A DNA stretch of 64,000 nt from assembly GCA_946480915.1 (NCBI GenBank), contig CAMLLO010000003.1, forward strand, positions 1-64,000, given 5' to 3'. Shown in pieces: positions 1-9,500 of the stretch. Both the position numbers and the translations under genes were made by a program. The stretch comes from an uncultured Sphingobacteriaceae bacterium (GTDB lineage Bacteria; Bacteroidota; Bacteroidia; Sphingobacteriales; Sphingobacteriaceae). Position 1 is the first letter of the stretch; every line of letters starts with the position of its first letter. The notes beneath the pieces were generated by a model, which had not been told where the DNA came from, searched no databases, and was given only the letters and a program-made list of their open reading frames with translations.

Positions 1-1111
1 TCCCCGCCGATTGAGATCTGTCATTCTTATCACCCTCTGGAGTAGCAGTCGCTGCTGATATCGCTCCCATATTTTTAGCCCACTCTGGAGTAGCAGTCGC
101 TGCTGATATCGCTCCAACATTTTTAGCCCAATCACCATCACTGCCAAGGACATTCCTATATTGATAAGCTCCAAGGTATTTCCCAGCTTCACCACCGAAG
201 TTATTTACAATTGTATTCCACATGTTGCCGTTTTCGGATTGAACTTTTGAATTGACATCTATATATTGTTCCGTCAACATCTGGGCAGTCATTTTAAGAG
301 TATTCTTTTCATACCGATCTTTTACCGTGTTTAACTCTAATTCCAGTTTGGTGAGACTGGCCTCTAAAACAGATTTCTCCTTTGTCAAATCCTCAATGCT
401 TTTCACCAAGCCTTTGGTTATGCCTAACTTTGAAAGAATTTCGTCCTTTTTATCAGAAGGTAGTTCATTCATCGCAATCTCGAACGCTTTGAATATTGCA
501 TCTAAATGTTTTTGTTTGAATAGAAACACATCAGCCAGTTCGTTCAAGAGTTTTTTTTGAATTTCTTTCTTTATACCCACAACATTCTTGAATTCAATGC
601 ACCAAGGAATTGGAAATGTTGTTTTAACCTCATTGATGAACTCTAAGGTTCGGTATTCAATATTCTTGGGAAGTACTTGCTTTAAACGCCTTTCACATGT
701 AGCACGATCAAACTTGGCCTTTTTTAAGGCTTCACGATACACTTGATAATATGCAAGTAACCCTTCGCGTATAAACACCAAAAGACGTTTTCCATTAAGC
801 TTTGCAAACCTGTACTCTCCGTGTGTTGGGGATATTTTTTCCTCCGTTAAATGCGGATATCCATGCCATTCCAATGGAGTACCGTATCTACCATCTATAA
901 TTAAGATGGTGATGAAGGTAGAGTCTAATACCTGCAAACAGGATTCCCAAGGTTGTAATTCTGGAGTATAGTCTGGAAAACCTTCCGCTGAACTTAGAAT
1001 GGGATCATATCCCAGATCACTTAAAAACTGTGCTAATTCTGCTCGGAGATCAATTAGGTTATATTCGGGTGAGCTTATAAAAATAGGAAACTTATATTCA
1101 CTTGAGGGCAT
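1..1111 (-). CDS. DUF4062-domain protein, 3' end beyond window
   Basis: An open minus-strand frame runs from an ATG at 1109-1111 to the left edge without a stop (370 codons visible), so the C-terminus is missing. The first ~85 residues match the DUF4062 pattern by eye: FPIFISSPEYNLIDLR near the start, then a hydrophobic strand ending LIIDGRYGTPLEW. The middle (about residues 190-280) is charged and helical, probably coiled coil. The visible C-terminal part holds a 16-residue motif repeated twice in tandem. DUF4062 often heads multi-domain signalling or NLR-like proteins, some linked to phage defence; that role here is inference. It is divergent from a HEPN gene and a PIN gene, with a 227-bp shared promoter region. 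The exact function is unknown. Confidence 0.75.
   Translation of the reverse strand, partial: MPSSEYKFPIFISSPEYNLIDLRAELAQFLSDLGYDPILSSAEGFPDYTPELQPWESCLQVLDSTFITILIIDGRYGTPLEWHGYPHLTEEKISPTHGEYRFAKLNGKRLLVFIREGLLAYYQVYREALKKAKFDRATCERRLKQVLPKNIEYRTLEFINEVKTTFPIPWCIEFKNVVGIKKEIQKKLLNELADVFLFKQKHLDAIFKAFEIAMNELPSDKKDEILSKLGITKGLVKSIEDLTKEKSVLEASLTKLELELNTVKDRYEKNTLKMTAQMLTEQYIDVNSKVQSENGNMWNTIVNNFGGEAGKYLGAYQYRNVLGSDGDWAKNVGAISAATATPEWAKNMGAISAATATPEGDKNDRSQSAG
35..130. repeat. Two tandem 48-bp units coding a 16-aa repeat
   Basis: Two nearly identical 48-bp copies (35-82 and 83-130) lie inside the DUF4062 gene. Each encodes 16 residues containing WAKNxGAISAATATPE. The unit is a whole number of codons, so copy number can vary without breaking the frame. 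More copies may lie beyond the window. Confidence 0.85.
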
Positions 1112-1338
1112 AAAGCAGGGGCTCGAATTCTGTAGTTAATGCTAATAGGATAATCAAACTTAATGATTATATGTTATAACTCTAGATGGCATTTAGAATC
1201 AGAGACTTCGTTTTCAGCTATTGTATGACTTTGTTTAACAAAACAAGTGTATTTCAAAATAGAGAACTCGGTCAGGGTAGTTCGCATCCCAAAATCCTTC
1301 TGAAGATTTAATCAGTATAGATCGGTATATTTAAGCTT

Positions 1339-1938
1339 ATGTATAAAAGCAATGAGATTCAGGAAAGTGTCCATATTCTAAATATACTTCGGGACAATCT
1401 TCTTAGTAATTTGAACGCCCTTTATGACTTACAAGAATACAATGTTAAGGAAGAAACCGTCAATAAAATTAACCATCTAACATTTGAAAGAGGGATTATA
1501 ATCATTGACAGTTACTTAGACGAGTATCATAAATTCTTCAGTAAACATTGCTCAGACTCTAATTCGAATAAACTAAGACAAGTTTATAAAGTCATAAAAA
1601 AGAAAATTAATCGATTTTCTGATATAAAAATATATAGAAATAATGTTGTGGCCCATAACCTCAGGGTGAATGGGAAGAATATTTATTTCCACGGCAACTT
1701 CAGAGGATATAAGGTTCCTCAAACAATAGTAGAATTTAATTTCATAGCGACATGTATTGACATTCTTACTGAGTTCATAAATAGAACCTATCCAAAAGAT
1801 TTCAATAACGCAGCTGATACAGTAAGTCAAAGGATGGCTGCCGATAGCACTCCTTACTTAACATCAATGACAAGGGAAGAAGCTGATGAAGAACTTATCG
1901 TCATTTCCAGTGAGATGTTGAAAATTCTTGAAAGTTAG
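1339..1938 (+). CDS. HEPN-like (AbiU2-type) putative RNase
   Basis: This 199-aa, mostly helical protein contains RNNVVAH (R100 to H106), which fits the Rx4-6H signature of HEPN ribonucleases. The surrounding layout of helices with the motif near the middle resembles the AbiU2-like HEPN group. HEPN proteins with this motif are commonly metal-independent RNases acting as toxins or defence effectors. No classical MNT antitoxin partner is adjacent. The next gene, 59 bp downstream on the same strand, encodes a PIN-domain protein, so the two may be co-transcribed. The family call rests on the motif and fold pattern only; substrate and partner are unknown. Confidence 0.6.
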   Translation: MYKSNEIQESVHILNILRDNLLSNLNALYDLQEYNVKEETVNKINHLTFERGIIIIDSYLDEYHKFFSKHCSDSNSNKLRQVYKVIKKKINRFSDIKIYRNNVVAHNLRVNGKNIYFHGNFRGYKVPQTIVEFNFIATCIDILTEFINRTYPKDFNNAADTVSQRMAADSTPYLTSMTREEADEELIVISSEMLKILES

Positions 1939-1997
1939 GCAACAGGCCTCCATAAATGTAACTTTGACAGATATCAACTAAAACAGTACCTCGACTT

Positions 1998-3023
1998 ATG
2001 GCAAGCATTTTTTTGGACAGCAACGCTCTTTTTTCTGACCCTCTTTTCAAAAGCTCCTTTGGTTCTTTGCTACTTGAATATGCCAAAGAGGGTAAGATAA
2101 AGCTTTTTATTTCTTCGATAGTCATTGACGAAATTTCTAATAACTATGAAAAGATTATAAGCAAGCACTTGCAAACAATAAAGCTCGAAGTCGAAAAGGT
2201 AAATAAGCTTCTTCAGGTTGAAACTTCTATAAAGCTTCCTACCCTTCACAACTTGAGGAAGGAAATCTCATCATTTTATAAATCATTAATATCTGACGGG
2301 GTTCTGATCGAGGTTCCCTACAGTAACGAGATTCTCCCAGAGCTGGTCAAGAGATCCATACACCGCATAAAGCCGTTTACTGAGAGAAAGCAGGAGTTTA
2401 GAGACGCCATAATTTGGCTTTCGTACAGTGAGGCAATTAGGAACTCGCAAATGAACAACTGCTTTTTCATAAGCAACAATAAAGAGGATTTCTGGGATTT
2501 GGATAAAAAAGGCCTGCACCCAGAGTTAAAGAGGGAAGCACCTAATATGAAGTTATATTCTAACTTTCAAGAGTTATGCACTTTGGAGAAGGTTTTTTTG
2601 AAAATTTCTACAGAAAAGAGATTTTCAAACTGGTTTCACAGTCTCCAACTCGATAACAATAAAATAGAAAAATACCTTAAGGGTGCAATCTGTGAAAAGG
2701 TACACGAACGAATAAAAAGATCAATCGCCAGGATGTCGCCTTCGGCTTACTTTTCAATTGATAACGGTATTTATTTTGACTTTAGCTTCGAATGGGACAG
2801 CTTAAAAGTGCTTACTTTCACGGCCTATCAACTTACTGATTTCGCTTCTATCGCTTGTGAAGTTCAGAGTAAAGCTAAAGCGGTTGTCCACACCAAAGGC
2901 TTAAAACACCGTGGATACTTCTATATTAAAACCGCGCTTTCAATAATTTTGACTGAAAACAGTGTCGATTTAGATGAGATTTATTCAACAGAGATTTCGG
3001 ACCTAGTAAAAGAGTCAATCTAA
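1998..3023 (+). CDS. PIN-domain protein (DUF4935-like) putative nuclease
   Basis: The first ~190 of 341 residues form a PIN domain. FLDSNAL supplies D7, VIDEIS supplies D44/E45, EFRDAIIW supplies D136 and ISNNKEDFW supplies D164, giving the full acidic set expected for metal-dependent RNase activity. The spacing and long helical insertion resemble DUF4935 (PIN-like) proteins. The remaining ~150 residues are an unassigned C-terminal domain. It follows the HEPN gene closely and in the same direction. PIN proteins of this size occur singly or in defence loci; no small antitoxin is visible. Active-site integrity is seen directly; biological role is inferred. Confidence 0.7.
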   Translation: MASIFLDSNALFSDPLFKSSFGSLLLEYAKEGKIKLFISSIVIDEISNNYEKIISKHLQTIKLEVEKVNKLLQVETSIKLPTLHNLRKEISSFYKSLISDGVLIEVPYSNEILPELVKRSIHRIKPFTERKQEFRDAIIWLSYSEAIRNSQMNNCFFISNNKEDFWDLDKKGLHPELKREAPNMKLYSNFQELCTLEKVFLKISTEKRFSNWFHSLQLDNNKIEKYLKGAICEKVHERIKRSIARMSPSAYFSIDNGIYFDFSFEWDSLKVLTFTAYQLTDFASIACEVQSKAKAVVHTKGLKHRGYFYIKTALSIILTENSVDLDEIYSTEISDLVKESI

Positions 3024-3074
3024 CTTAGATCCTATATTTCTCCCACTGATACTGTTCATACACAGCGTCGAATG

Positions 3075-3398
3075 TTAACAGCGGGCAATTTGATATGTCT
3101 TTAGCTCATAGTAATTAGTCTGCATCTCGGCAGAACAAGTCGTCAACGAGAAACGATCGATATTTGAATCATATTCATTCATATTATCTTCGATTATGAG
3201 GTCTTGAGCCCATTGTGAGGCTGTGGCAAAAACATATATTGGTTTCTTCAAAAGGAAAAGATTAAAAAAGTCGTCTTTCGATAAACCTCCAGTTTGGCGC
3301 AAGTATGCAGCCAAGCCATCGAGCGCAGAGTACTTGTGCCTCTTCTTCTTTCTAACTACCTTGTTGCTATAAATAAATTGGAGAAAGGCATTTTGGAT
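3075..3398 (-). pseudogene. ORF remnant of unknown origin
   Basis: An open minus-strand frame of 108 codons without an ATG reads like protein, with a basic stretch VVRKKKRHKYSALDGLAAYL followed by an amphipathic segment. A TTG could start a 79-aa version. I do not recognise the family. Lying between the PIN gene and a decayed transposase, it is most likely the tail of a deleted gene. It may also be non-coding. Confidence 0.3.
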
Positions 3399-3433
3399 TC
3401 ACTTTGTAGTTTGCCTTAGGATACTGCCCCTAA

Positions 3434-3492
3434 CTGTCCGTAGAGTTCCGCAGGGCTCTACGGATTCATAAATAACAAAGAGTCTCTGACTC
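3434..3492 (+). repeat. Left inverted repeat with internal REP-like hairpin
   Basis: It begins CTGTCCGTAGAG and ends GAGTCTCTGACTC. Its internal arms CCGTAGAG / CTCTACGG form a hairpin. It is the inverted counterpart of 3883-3944, with a few differences in the loop and spacer. Confidence 0.75.
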
Positions 3493-3494
3493 GC

Positions 3495-3812
3495 TCACAC
3501 GAAATCCATCTCAAGCAAACCCTTTTCTTCCGTATAATAATCAATAGCTGAAGAATAAATGTAATCCTGCGCATGCCTTACCAACCCTGCCCTCACCGGG
3601 TTTTCATGAAGATAATTTATCCTTGAATCCAAGATATCATTCGTGTCGCATTGTACCGGATGATTATCCTGTTGCCAGAACTGATGCTCATTGTTTCTAT
3701 TATTTTTTTCACCAGCTTTTTTAAAAATCCACAACATCCAGTTCTTTCTGCTCTCTCTTTCATTTGCCGCAATTGCCTTAAGGATTTGAGAAGATGTAAA
3801 CTTCTTGAGCAT
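3495..3812 (-). pseudogene. Truncated REP-associated tyrosine transposase (Y1/IS200-like)
   Basis: The 105 residues match the C-terminal half of RAYT/Y1 transposases: KKFTSSQILKAI (region around the usual catalytic helix), FWQQDNHP, and the family-typical YLHENPVRAGLV. The N-terminal half with the HUH metal-binding motif is absent. Only ~70 bp separate the ATG from the right inverted repeat, and a TAA lies four codons upstream in frame. RAYT proteins are usually near 180 aa, so about 75 residues have been lost. It is a non-functional remnant. Confidence 0.8.
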
Positions 3813-3882
3813 GTTGATCTTTTATCGAGTATCCACGGTCAGACATTCAGCTAAAATAGTATTTTCCGAGCTGGTTCTATGG

Positions 3883-3944
3883 GAGTCAGAGACTCCTGTT
3901 TATTTGTGAATCCGTAGAGACGCTGCGCTTAACTCTACGGACAG
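3883..3944 (-). repeat. Right inverted repeat with internal REP-like hairpin
   Basis: Read on the minus strand it starts CTGTCCGTAGAG and ends GAGTCTCTGACTC, the same as the left copy. It also carries the arms CCGTAGAG / CTCTACGG around a different loop. Confidence 0.75.
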
Positions 3945-4092
3945 GAAGGGCCTCGAGCAACATAAACTAAGGGCAGGACTATCAGAACATAGCAGCGCCC
4001 CAGCACCTTTTCCAACCACCCCTAAAACATCCGCCCCCTTTTTGTGGTTCTATAGTATCATATCGCGATTACATATTTAGCAAACAGAACAA

Positions 4093-5040
4093 ATGACAAC
4101 AGAACCGTCTTTCTGGCAACGTCTTGGTATCCATGAATGGTTTTTGAATGATAGCGGCTCTGCACCTACCGAACCACAGGCACTAACACCAAACGTAGTC
4201 TACAAGTATATTATAGATAAATTTAAAGAGTCTATCGGGCAATTAACTTTTGCCGACCGGGTGGTTTTTTACCACGAATATATTATTAGTTTTAATCCTG
4301 ACGATTACCGCGAATTCATGGACAATAAAAAAGGCATTTTTGGTCTTATTGTTCAGGAGGCGGTAAAGAAGTTTTATGAAATATTGAATCAATACCGGGC
4401 AGAGGGAAAAACGGTTGAACCATCCAGCAGTAAATGGGTTTTTCGCTTTGTATCTCATCCTGATTACGCTCGCGGCGATAAAGGCTTTATCGGAAAACTC
4501 CTGCCCGGCGGAACGCATAAAGAAGAAAATTTAAGAGTCACGTTTATTCCCCGCCAAACGGGCGTTGCCGAAACTTTCGACGTGAATGAAGATATTTTGA
4601 AAGGCTTCAATTTTTATAGCGAAGGGTATTATGAAGTGCCATATGTAGAAGATTTAAAGTACGATGCAAGCAAGCTTCAAAATACCGAGCAGCCTGCACT
4701 GGCTCGCTTTGAAACGATACTGCCCGATAAAGCTTACAGAGGGCATAAAGTGGAATACTATATGAAGGATCCGGAAATTATTGTATCTGGCGATGAAGAA
4801 ACCCGTGAAGACTCGAATATTTTCAAAATTCCGTCGGAATGGGTGAATACTCCTCATTTATCTATTAAATTTAATAAGGCTGATGATAAATTCTACCTGG
4901 CTTCTTTCGGAGAGAAAACCATCGTTAACGAAAAAGAAGTTCAGAGAAGTGAAGCACATTCACCATCGTGGGTAGAACTTCCTATTAATTCGAGGATGAT
5001 TCTGAACGGAATTATTGGCGTCAATATATTTAAATCATAA
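4093..5040 (+). CDS. FhaA-like protein: FhaA N-terminal-type region plus degenerate FHA domain
   Basis: This 315-aa cytoplasmic protein opens an operon with a PP2C phosphatase and a SEDS/transpeptidase fusion. Residues ~35-130 resemble the N-terminal region of mycobacterial FhaA (HEYIISFNPDDYREF against the NEYIITL...DFEKL pattern there). Residues ~220-315 look like an FHA fold: TPHLSIKF, KTIVNEKEV and a final LNGIIGVNIF match the usual His, VNG and terminal strands. The G-R and Ser that normally bind phosphothreonine are not evident, so phosphopeptide binding may be weak or lost. No Ser/Thr kinase is encoded nearby. By analogy it may link phosphorylation state to the peptidoglycan synthase downstream; that is inference. 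Confidence 0.65.
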   Translation: MTTEPSFWQRLGIHEWFLNDSGSAPTEPQALTPNVVYKYIIDKFKESIGQLTFADRVVFYHEYIISFNPDDYREFMDNKKGIFGLIVQEAVKKFYEILNQYRAEGKTVEPSSSKWVFRFVSHPDYARGDKGFIGKLLPGGTHKEENLRVTFIPRQTGVAETFDVNEDILKGFNFYSEGYYEVPYVEDLKYDASKLQNTEQPALARFETILPDKAYRGHKVEYYMKDPEIIVSGDEETREDSNIFKIPSEWVNTPHLSIKFNKADDKFYLASFGEKTIVNEKEVQRSEAHSPSWVELPINSRMILNGIIGVNIFKS

Positions 5041-5041
5041 T

Positions 5042-5140
5042 ATGTCGCATTTACTATCAGTAGCGCTGCTTTTTATTTGTGTCTTTTTACTTGCAGCTCA
5101 TTTTAAGGACATAAAAAATACACATAAACGGAATGGCTGA
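5042..5140 (+). CDS. 32-aa single-pass membrane peptide between FHA and PP2C genes
   Basis: An ATG one base after the FhaA-like stop opens a 32-codon frame: about 18 hydrophobic residues (LLSVALLFICVFLLAA), then a short basic tail HFKDIKNTHKRNG. Its stop at 5138-5140 lies inside the first codons of the PP2C gene, an 8-base overlap that suggests translational coupling. It sits where mycobacteria have fhaB, whose product begins with a membrane helix. Whether it is a real protein, a relic anchor or a coupling leader cannot be decided from sequence alone. Confidence 0.5.
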   Translation: MSHLLSVALLFICVFLLAAHFKDIKNTHKRNG

Positions 5141-6596
5141 AAACTTTTTTGGAATAACCGATACAGGTAGAGTACGCGATAACAACGAGGATGCCTTTAT
5201 TGCTAAGAAGGTGATGAACAATCGGTTCATTATTGCCTGTGCAATTGATGGAGTGGGAGGTTATTCGGGTGGAGAAATTGCCGCTGAGATTGCCCGCGAA
5301 TCTATATTTGAAAATTTCGCCAAACCCTCGGGCAATTTGATCGAGGCAATGAAAGCCTCGTTTATTCTTGCCAATCAGAAAATCTTTGCCGAAAAGCTTC
5401 AAAATAAAGAACATAGTAAAATGGCTTGTGTGTTAACACTAGCCGTGGTCGACGTTCAAAACAACCAGTTCCATTATGCTCATGTTGGCGATACAAGGCT
5501 GTATTTATTGCGGGATCATTCGCTGGTAAAAGTAACTAAAGACCACTCGTTCGTGGGCTTTTTAGAAGATTCGGGTCGCCTGGATGAAAATGCAGCCATG
5601 AAACACCTGAAGCGCAATGAAATAAATAAAGCTTTAGGCTTCGGCCGGGAAATCGAATCGCAGGATGATTACATTGAAACAGGCAGCTCGCCTTTTTTAC
5701 CGGGAGATATGCTTTTGCTTTGCAGCGATGGCCTCACCGATATGGTAAATAAGGAGTCAATAACTTCAATCGTTACCAATTCATCGTCCTTAGAAGAGAA
5801 AGCCACCCAGCTTGTTGAAATGGCTAACAAAAATGGGGGGCGAGATAACATTACCGTTGTACTGGTGCAAAATGATGCAACTTCGTCCTGGCAGGCAACT
5901 CCCTCGGTGGGAAGCCTTCATGAGGCTCAAAAAAAAAATTTGAAGCCGACTGATGAGCCCGCATCAAATAATAATAACCCTGCACCCGCGAAAACCGAAA
6001 ATAAGCCTGATCATAAATTGAGTGTGAAATCGCAAAGCAATCCTCAGATAAATAAAATTCTGGCTTTTCTCTGCATTTTCTTTCTGGCGACATCCGCGTT
6101 TTTATTATGGCGAAATATTAAGCAAAAAGCCTTCGCCGAGGCTCCGGAATCCATTAAGGCTGATACAATCCGAACATCTGAGGAAATTAAACTGCAAGAA
6201 GCTATCAATACCCTAAAGGGTGATACACTCGTTCTATCGGATTCAATTTTCAATAAACCCATTCTCCTTTCCGATACATTAACCATCCATCAGGATTCTC
6301 TATTCATTCTAGCCCGAGGAAAAATAATCATCCAGGGCGACTCGCTGTTTAAAGGACCCGCGATAGCGCTCTCACCCGACTCCCGATTTATACTTCTGGA
6401 TGGAGTGCAATTCGAAAATTTCGACATAGCTGTATCCGCGCAAAACGATGCTTTATATCTGCGTAATGTGCAGTTTGTCAATTGCAAATGGCCGGTTCAA
6501 AACTATTTTATGTTCCCCGATAAGCAATACGTCACTGGCCGCCTGGCCGGATCTTACTTTTTTAGAACTGATTCTTTAAATACCCAGAACAGATAA
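5133..6596 (+). CDS. Membrane-anchored PP2C Ser/Thr phosphatase (PstP-like)
   Basis: Residues 1-245 are a PP2C domain with the metal-binding motifs intact: RDNNEDAF (E19, D20), AIDGVGGYSGGE (D39), HVGDTRLYLL, LLLCSDGLTD (D199) and GGRDNITVVLV (D238). A basic, Pro/Asn-rich linker leads to one membrane helix (~306-327, ILAFLCIFFLATSAFLLW). The final ~150 residues are repeated short strands, like a small beta-helix, predicted to lie outside the cytoplasm. Cytoplasmic phosphatase, one helix and external domain is also the plan of mycobacterial PstP. It starts within the small peptide gene and ends one base before the SEDS-PBP gene. It probably dephosphorylates proteins controlling cell-wall synthesis; its cognate kinase is not in the window. 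Confidence 0.9.
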   Translation: MAENFFGITDTGRVRDNNEDAFIAKKVMNNRFIIACAIDGVGGYSGGEIAAEIARESIFENFAKPSGNLIEAMKASFILANQKIFAEKLQNKEHSKMACVLTLAVVDVQNNQFHYAHVGDTRLYLLRDHSLVKVTKDHSFVGFLEDSGRLDENAAMKHLKRNEINKALGFGREIESQDDYIETGSSPFLPGDMLLLCSDGLTDMVNKESITSIVTNSSSLEEKATQLVEMANKNGGRDNITVVLVQNDATSSWQATPSVGSLHEAQKKNLKPTDEPASNNNNPAPAKTENKPDHKLSVKSQSNPQINKILAFLCIFFLATSAFLLWRNIKQKAFAEAPESIKADTIRTSEEIKLQEAINTLKGDTLVLSDSIFNKPILLSDTLTIHQDSLFILARGKIIIQGDSLFKGPAIALSPDSRFILLDGVQFENFDIAVSAQNDALYLRNVQFVNCKWPVQNYFMFPDKQYVTGRLAGSYFFRTDSLNTQNR

Positions 6597-6597
6597 A

Positions 6598-9500
6598 ATG
6601 ATAGAGGAAACTCCTTTAAAAAATAGACGAAAAATTGAACGCCTGTTTCTGATTATGATCTCAGCAGTGCTGGCATTACTGTTTTTTTCTCTTTATGCTT
6701 TTTTACAACGCGACTTTAAAGATGTGAGCAGCCGTTTAGCTGAGGGAACCATGTTTAACCTGAACAGCAAAGATGCCGAGGGAATCCGCACGCTGATCAG
6801 AAAGGGCTATTATTTTGACGATAACAAAGACATCGATCTGATCTATTCTGCGGTGGCCAAGGGATTAGGTAAGGACCAAAAAGCGATCGATAATATTGGC
6901 GAATTAAACAAACGAAGATTTTTTATCGATGCCGACGAAGCTTTCATAAATGGAGGCGAATCTTTCAGAAAGCGCGTAATGGTTTCTCGCTCCATGCTTG
7001 GTTTTACCGGAGATGATTCCGTCGCTTTTGCGCTAGAAAGAACGAAACCACAACAGTTATCCGCGAGCACTAACGTGGGGCTGGGGAAATATTCAATCTC
7101 TGGTGAGATCCGGAACAAAGAAAAACAAGCCGTTCAGGGAGTATTGGTTCGGTTGGAAATGATTTTGCCACAAGATAGCGCTTACAGTGAAACAGTAACC
7201 GAGGTAGAAACCGAACGTGTAGAAAAGGGACCAGGCTTTAAACGGGTTTACCTTCTCGATTCACTTAAAAACAAGCAGCTAGAATCTCTGACAGCATATG
7301 CCCGTACAGATGCCCAGGGAAAATATACATTCACAAACCTTCCGGATGATAAAGCATTTAAAATTCTGCCCCTGCAACCGGGTTTCCAGTTCGGAATATC
7401 AAAAGGTGTGCAGGCTTTGGATAAAAATGAAAAACTAAACTTTCTGCGCGAGCCACATACTATCCGCCTGCTATCAACCCGCGATTTCAACATCCTGAAA
7501 AAGGAAGGCTCCTTGATTGTTCGCACTCCTGACGAATTCAATCAATGGTTCTGGATTATTATGGGATGCTTTTTTGGTGGCTTCCTGATCGTACACTTCT
7601 TGCTTTCATTCAAATTCCAGTACGCAGATCAACTAATTCTGCCCTTCGTAATGCTGCTTACGGGTCTTTCCATATTAACATTATTAAGTCTTCAGGATCC
7701 GCTTCGCGATAGGTTTTTAGCCAAAGATACCCTGCTTTACCTCGGTTTAGGCTTACTGGGTATCTGTGTGATGATGTTTGTTAAAATACGGAAGTTCAAC
7801 GTAGACAACAGTCTTTACAGGATGTTTGTCTTTAAAAGCAATCGCAAGGCGGCCAATGGATGGCCATGGGCGGTTTCGGCAGTAATTCTTCTGGTTTTAA
7901 CAATCGTGTTCGGAACTGGTCCGGAGGGAAGTGGTGTGAAAGTGAATCTCTTCGGGTTTCAGCCAAGCGAGATAGTAAAGTATCTGATCATACTTTTTCT
8001 GGCAGGTTTCTTCGCTACGAACGAACGCTTTATCAGCGAATACAGAAGCTATCGCAAGCGCTGGTCTTTCTTCTACTTTGCCCTCGTTTCAATAGTGGTT
8101 TCAATTCTTCTGTTCCTTGTGTTGGGAGACTTGGGTCCGGCGATGGTGGTATGTTTTACATTCATCGTATTATTCTCTTTCTGCCGCGGAGATTTTATGT
8201 TTATGATCGGCTCGGTAGTGCTCTACATTCTGGCCGCCTGGGTGTTAAATAACATTTGGCTGGCTACAGCAATTACAGTAGCCATCGTAGTGCTGGCCAT
8301 GATTTTCCAGCGCAAGCAAATCAGCGAATCCGCGATTATGGCTCTTGTAATTATCGCCGGATTTTTGCTCATTGATCAAATTCCATATCTCGACCAGGTT
8401 TTCCCGGGACCGGTTAAACGTTTAACCGAGCGCAAAGCAATCTGGCAAGACGCCTGGAATAACGAAGTGTACGGCGGTGACCACGTTGCAAATGGAATCT
8501 GGGCTATGTCTAGCGGGGGTGTTACCGGACAAGGAATAGGACAAGGCTTCGCTAAAACTATTCCCGAGGCCCATACCGATATGATTTTGCCGGCCATCGG
8601 TGAAGAGTTTGGATGGGCGGGCATCGTATGTATCTTCATTCTGTTCCTGATCTATTTACATCGTTCGATTATTATCGGGCGCCAAACGGGAATGCCATTC
8701 CTGTTTTACCTGTCGGCCGGAATTGGTGTAAGTACATTTGTACAATTTCTTTTGATTGCCGGAGGCTCAACCGGAGCCCTTCCGTTGTCAGGTGTTTCTT
8801 TGCCTTTTGTTAGTTACGGTGGCTCTTCCATGGTGGCCAATTTCCTTGCCGCCGGATTTTTGCTTTCAACATCCCTGATAAAGGGTACAGAAGTACAAAT
8901 GAGTTTTGTGACAAAACAACATGATAAAAACCTGGTTCCGGCCCTGGCCGCCGCATTAATTGGAGTGGTGCTGCTCACGGTGAATGTTTCCCGGTATTTA
9001 TTTAACAATAAAAAATGGGTGGTTCAGCCGGCTTTAGTTGCCGATCGAAGCGGAATGCGCATGTTTAGTTACAATCCCCGAATTGCCATTTTGATGAACA
9101 GGCTGCAGGCCGGTTCTTTATACGATCGTGAAGGCAGAATTCTGGCAACCAGTAAGCCCGAGCTAATTAAACAGCAACAGGGATTATTACGTGCGTCCGG
9201 AGGCTTGAATTTTGATATCGATTCGGTTATACATAAACGCCTGGACCGGTACTATCCTTTCGCTGAAGATACCTTCTTCTGGATTGGCGATGCGAATACA
9301 GGTATTTTCAACGGCAGCACGAACGGATATTTTGCCGAGTACCAGCATGCAGCCGAACTTAGAGGCTTTGAAACGCCTACCGAAAAAGTTATTGCAATAG
9401 CGAGCGCTTATCGCGAAGACCGCTTTTTAGCACGGGGAGTTAAAGAAATGACGGTAGTGAAGAAAGACTACAGTGAATTAGCTCCTTTATTGCTCGCCGG

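Larger units (their letters stand above)
3434..3944. mobile_element. Decayed REP-associated transposase unit with flanking inverted repeats
   Basis: A truncated RAYT-type transposase ORF lies between two ~60-bp inverted copies of one sequence (3434-3492 and 3883-3944). Both copies carry a short palindrome beginning CCGTAGAG and ending CTCTACGG. A transposase bracketed by inverted REP-like palindromes is the known architecture of REP/RAYT loci. Only the C-terminal half of the enzyme remains, so the unit is probably inactive unless a full copy elsewhere acts on it. Confidence 0.7.

Noticed and set aside
35..130. Possible CRISPR-like repeats
   Set aside because: Units are contiguous with no spacers and code in frame within a gene.
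252..560. 102-codon plus-strand frame
   Set aside because: It lies antisense to the DUF4062 coding frame, which has clear domain motifs.
5103..5414. Minus-strand 103-codon frame
   Set aside because: Shadow of the PP2C gene; no motif and wrong operon strand.
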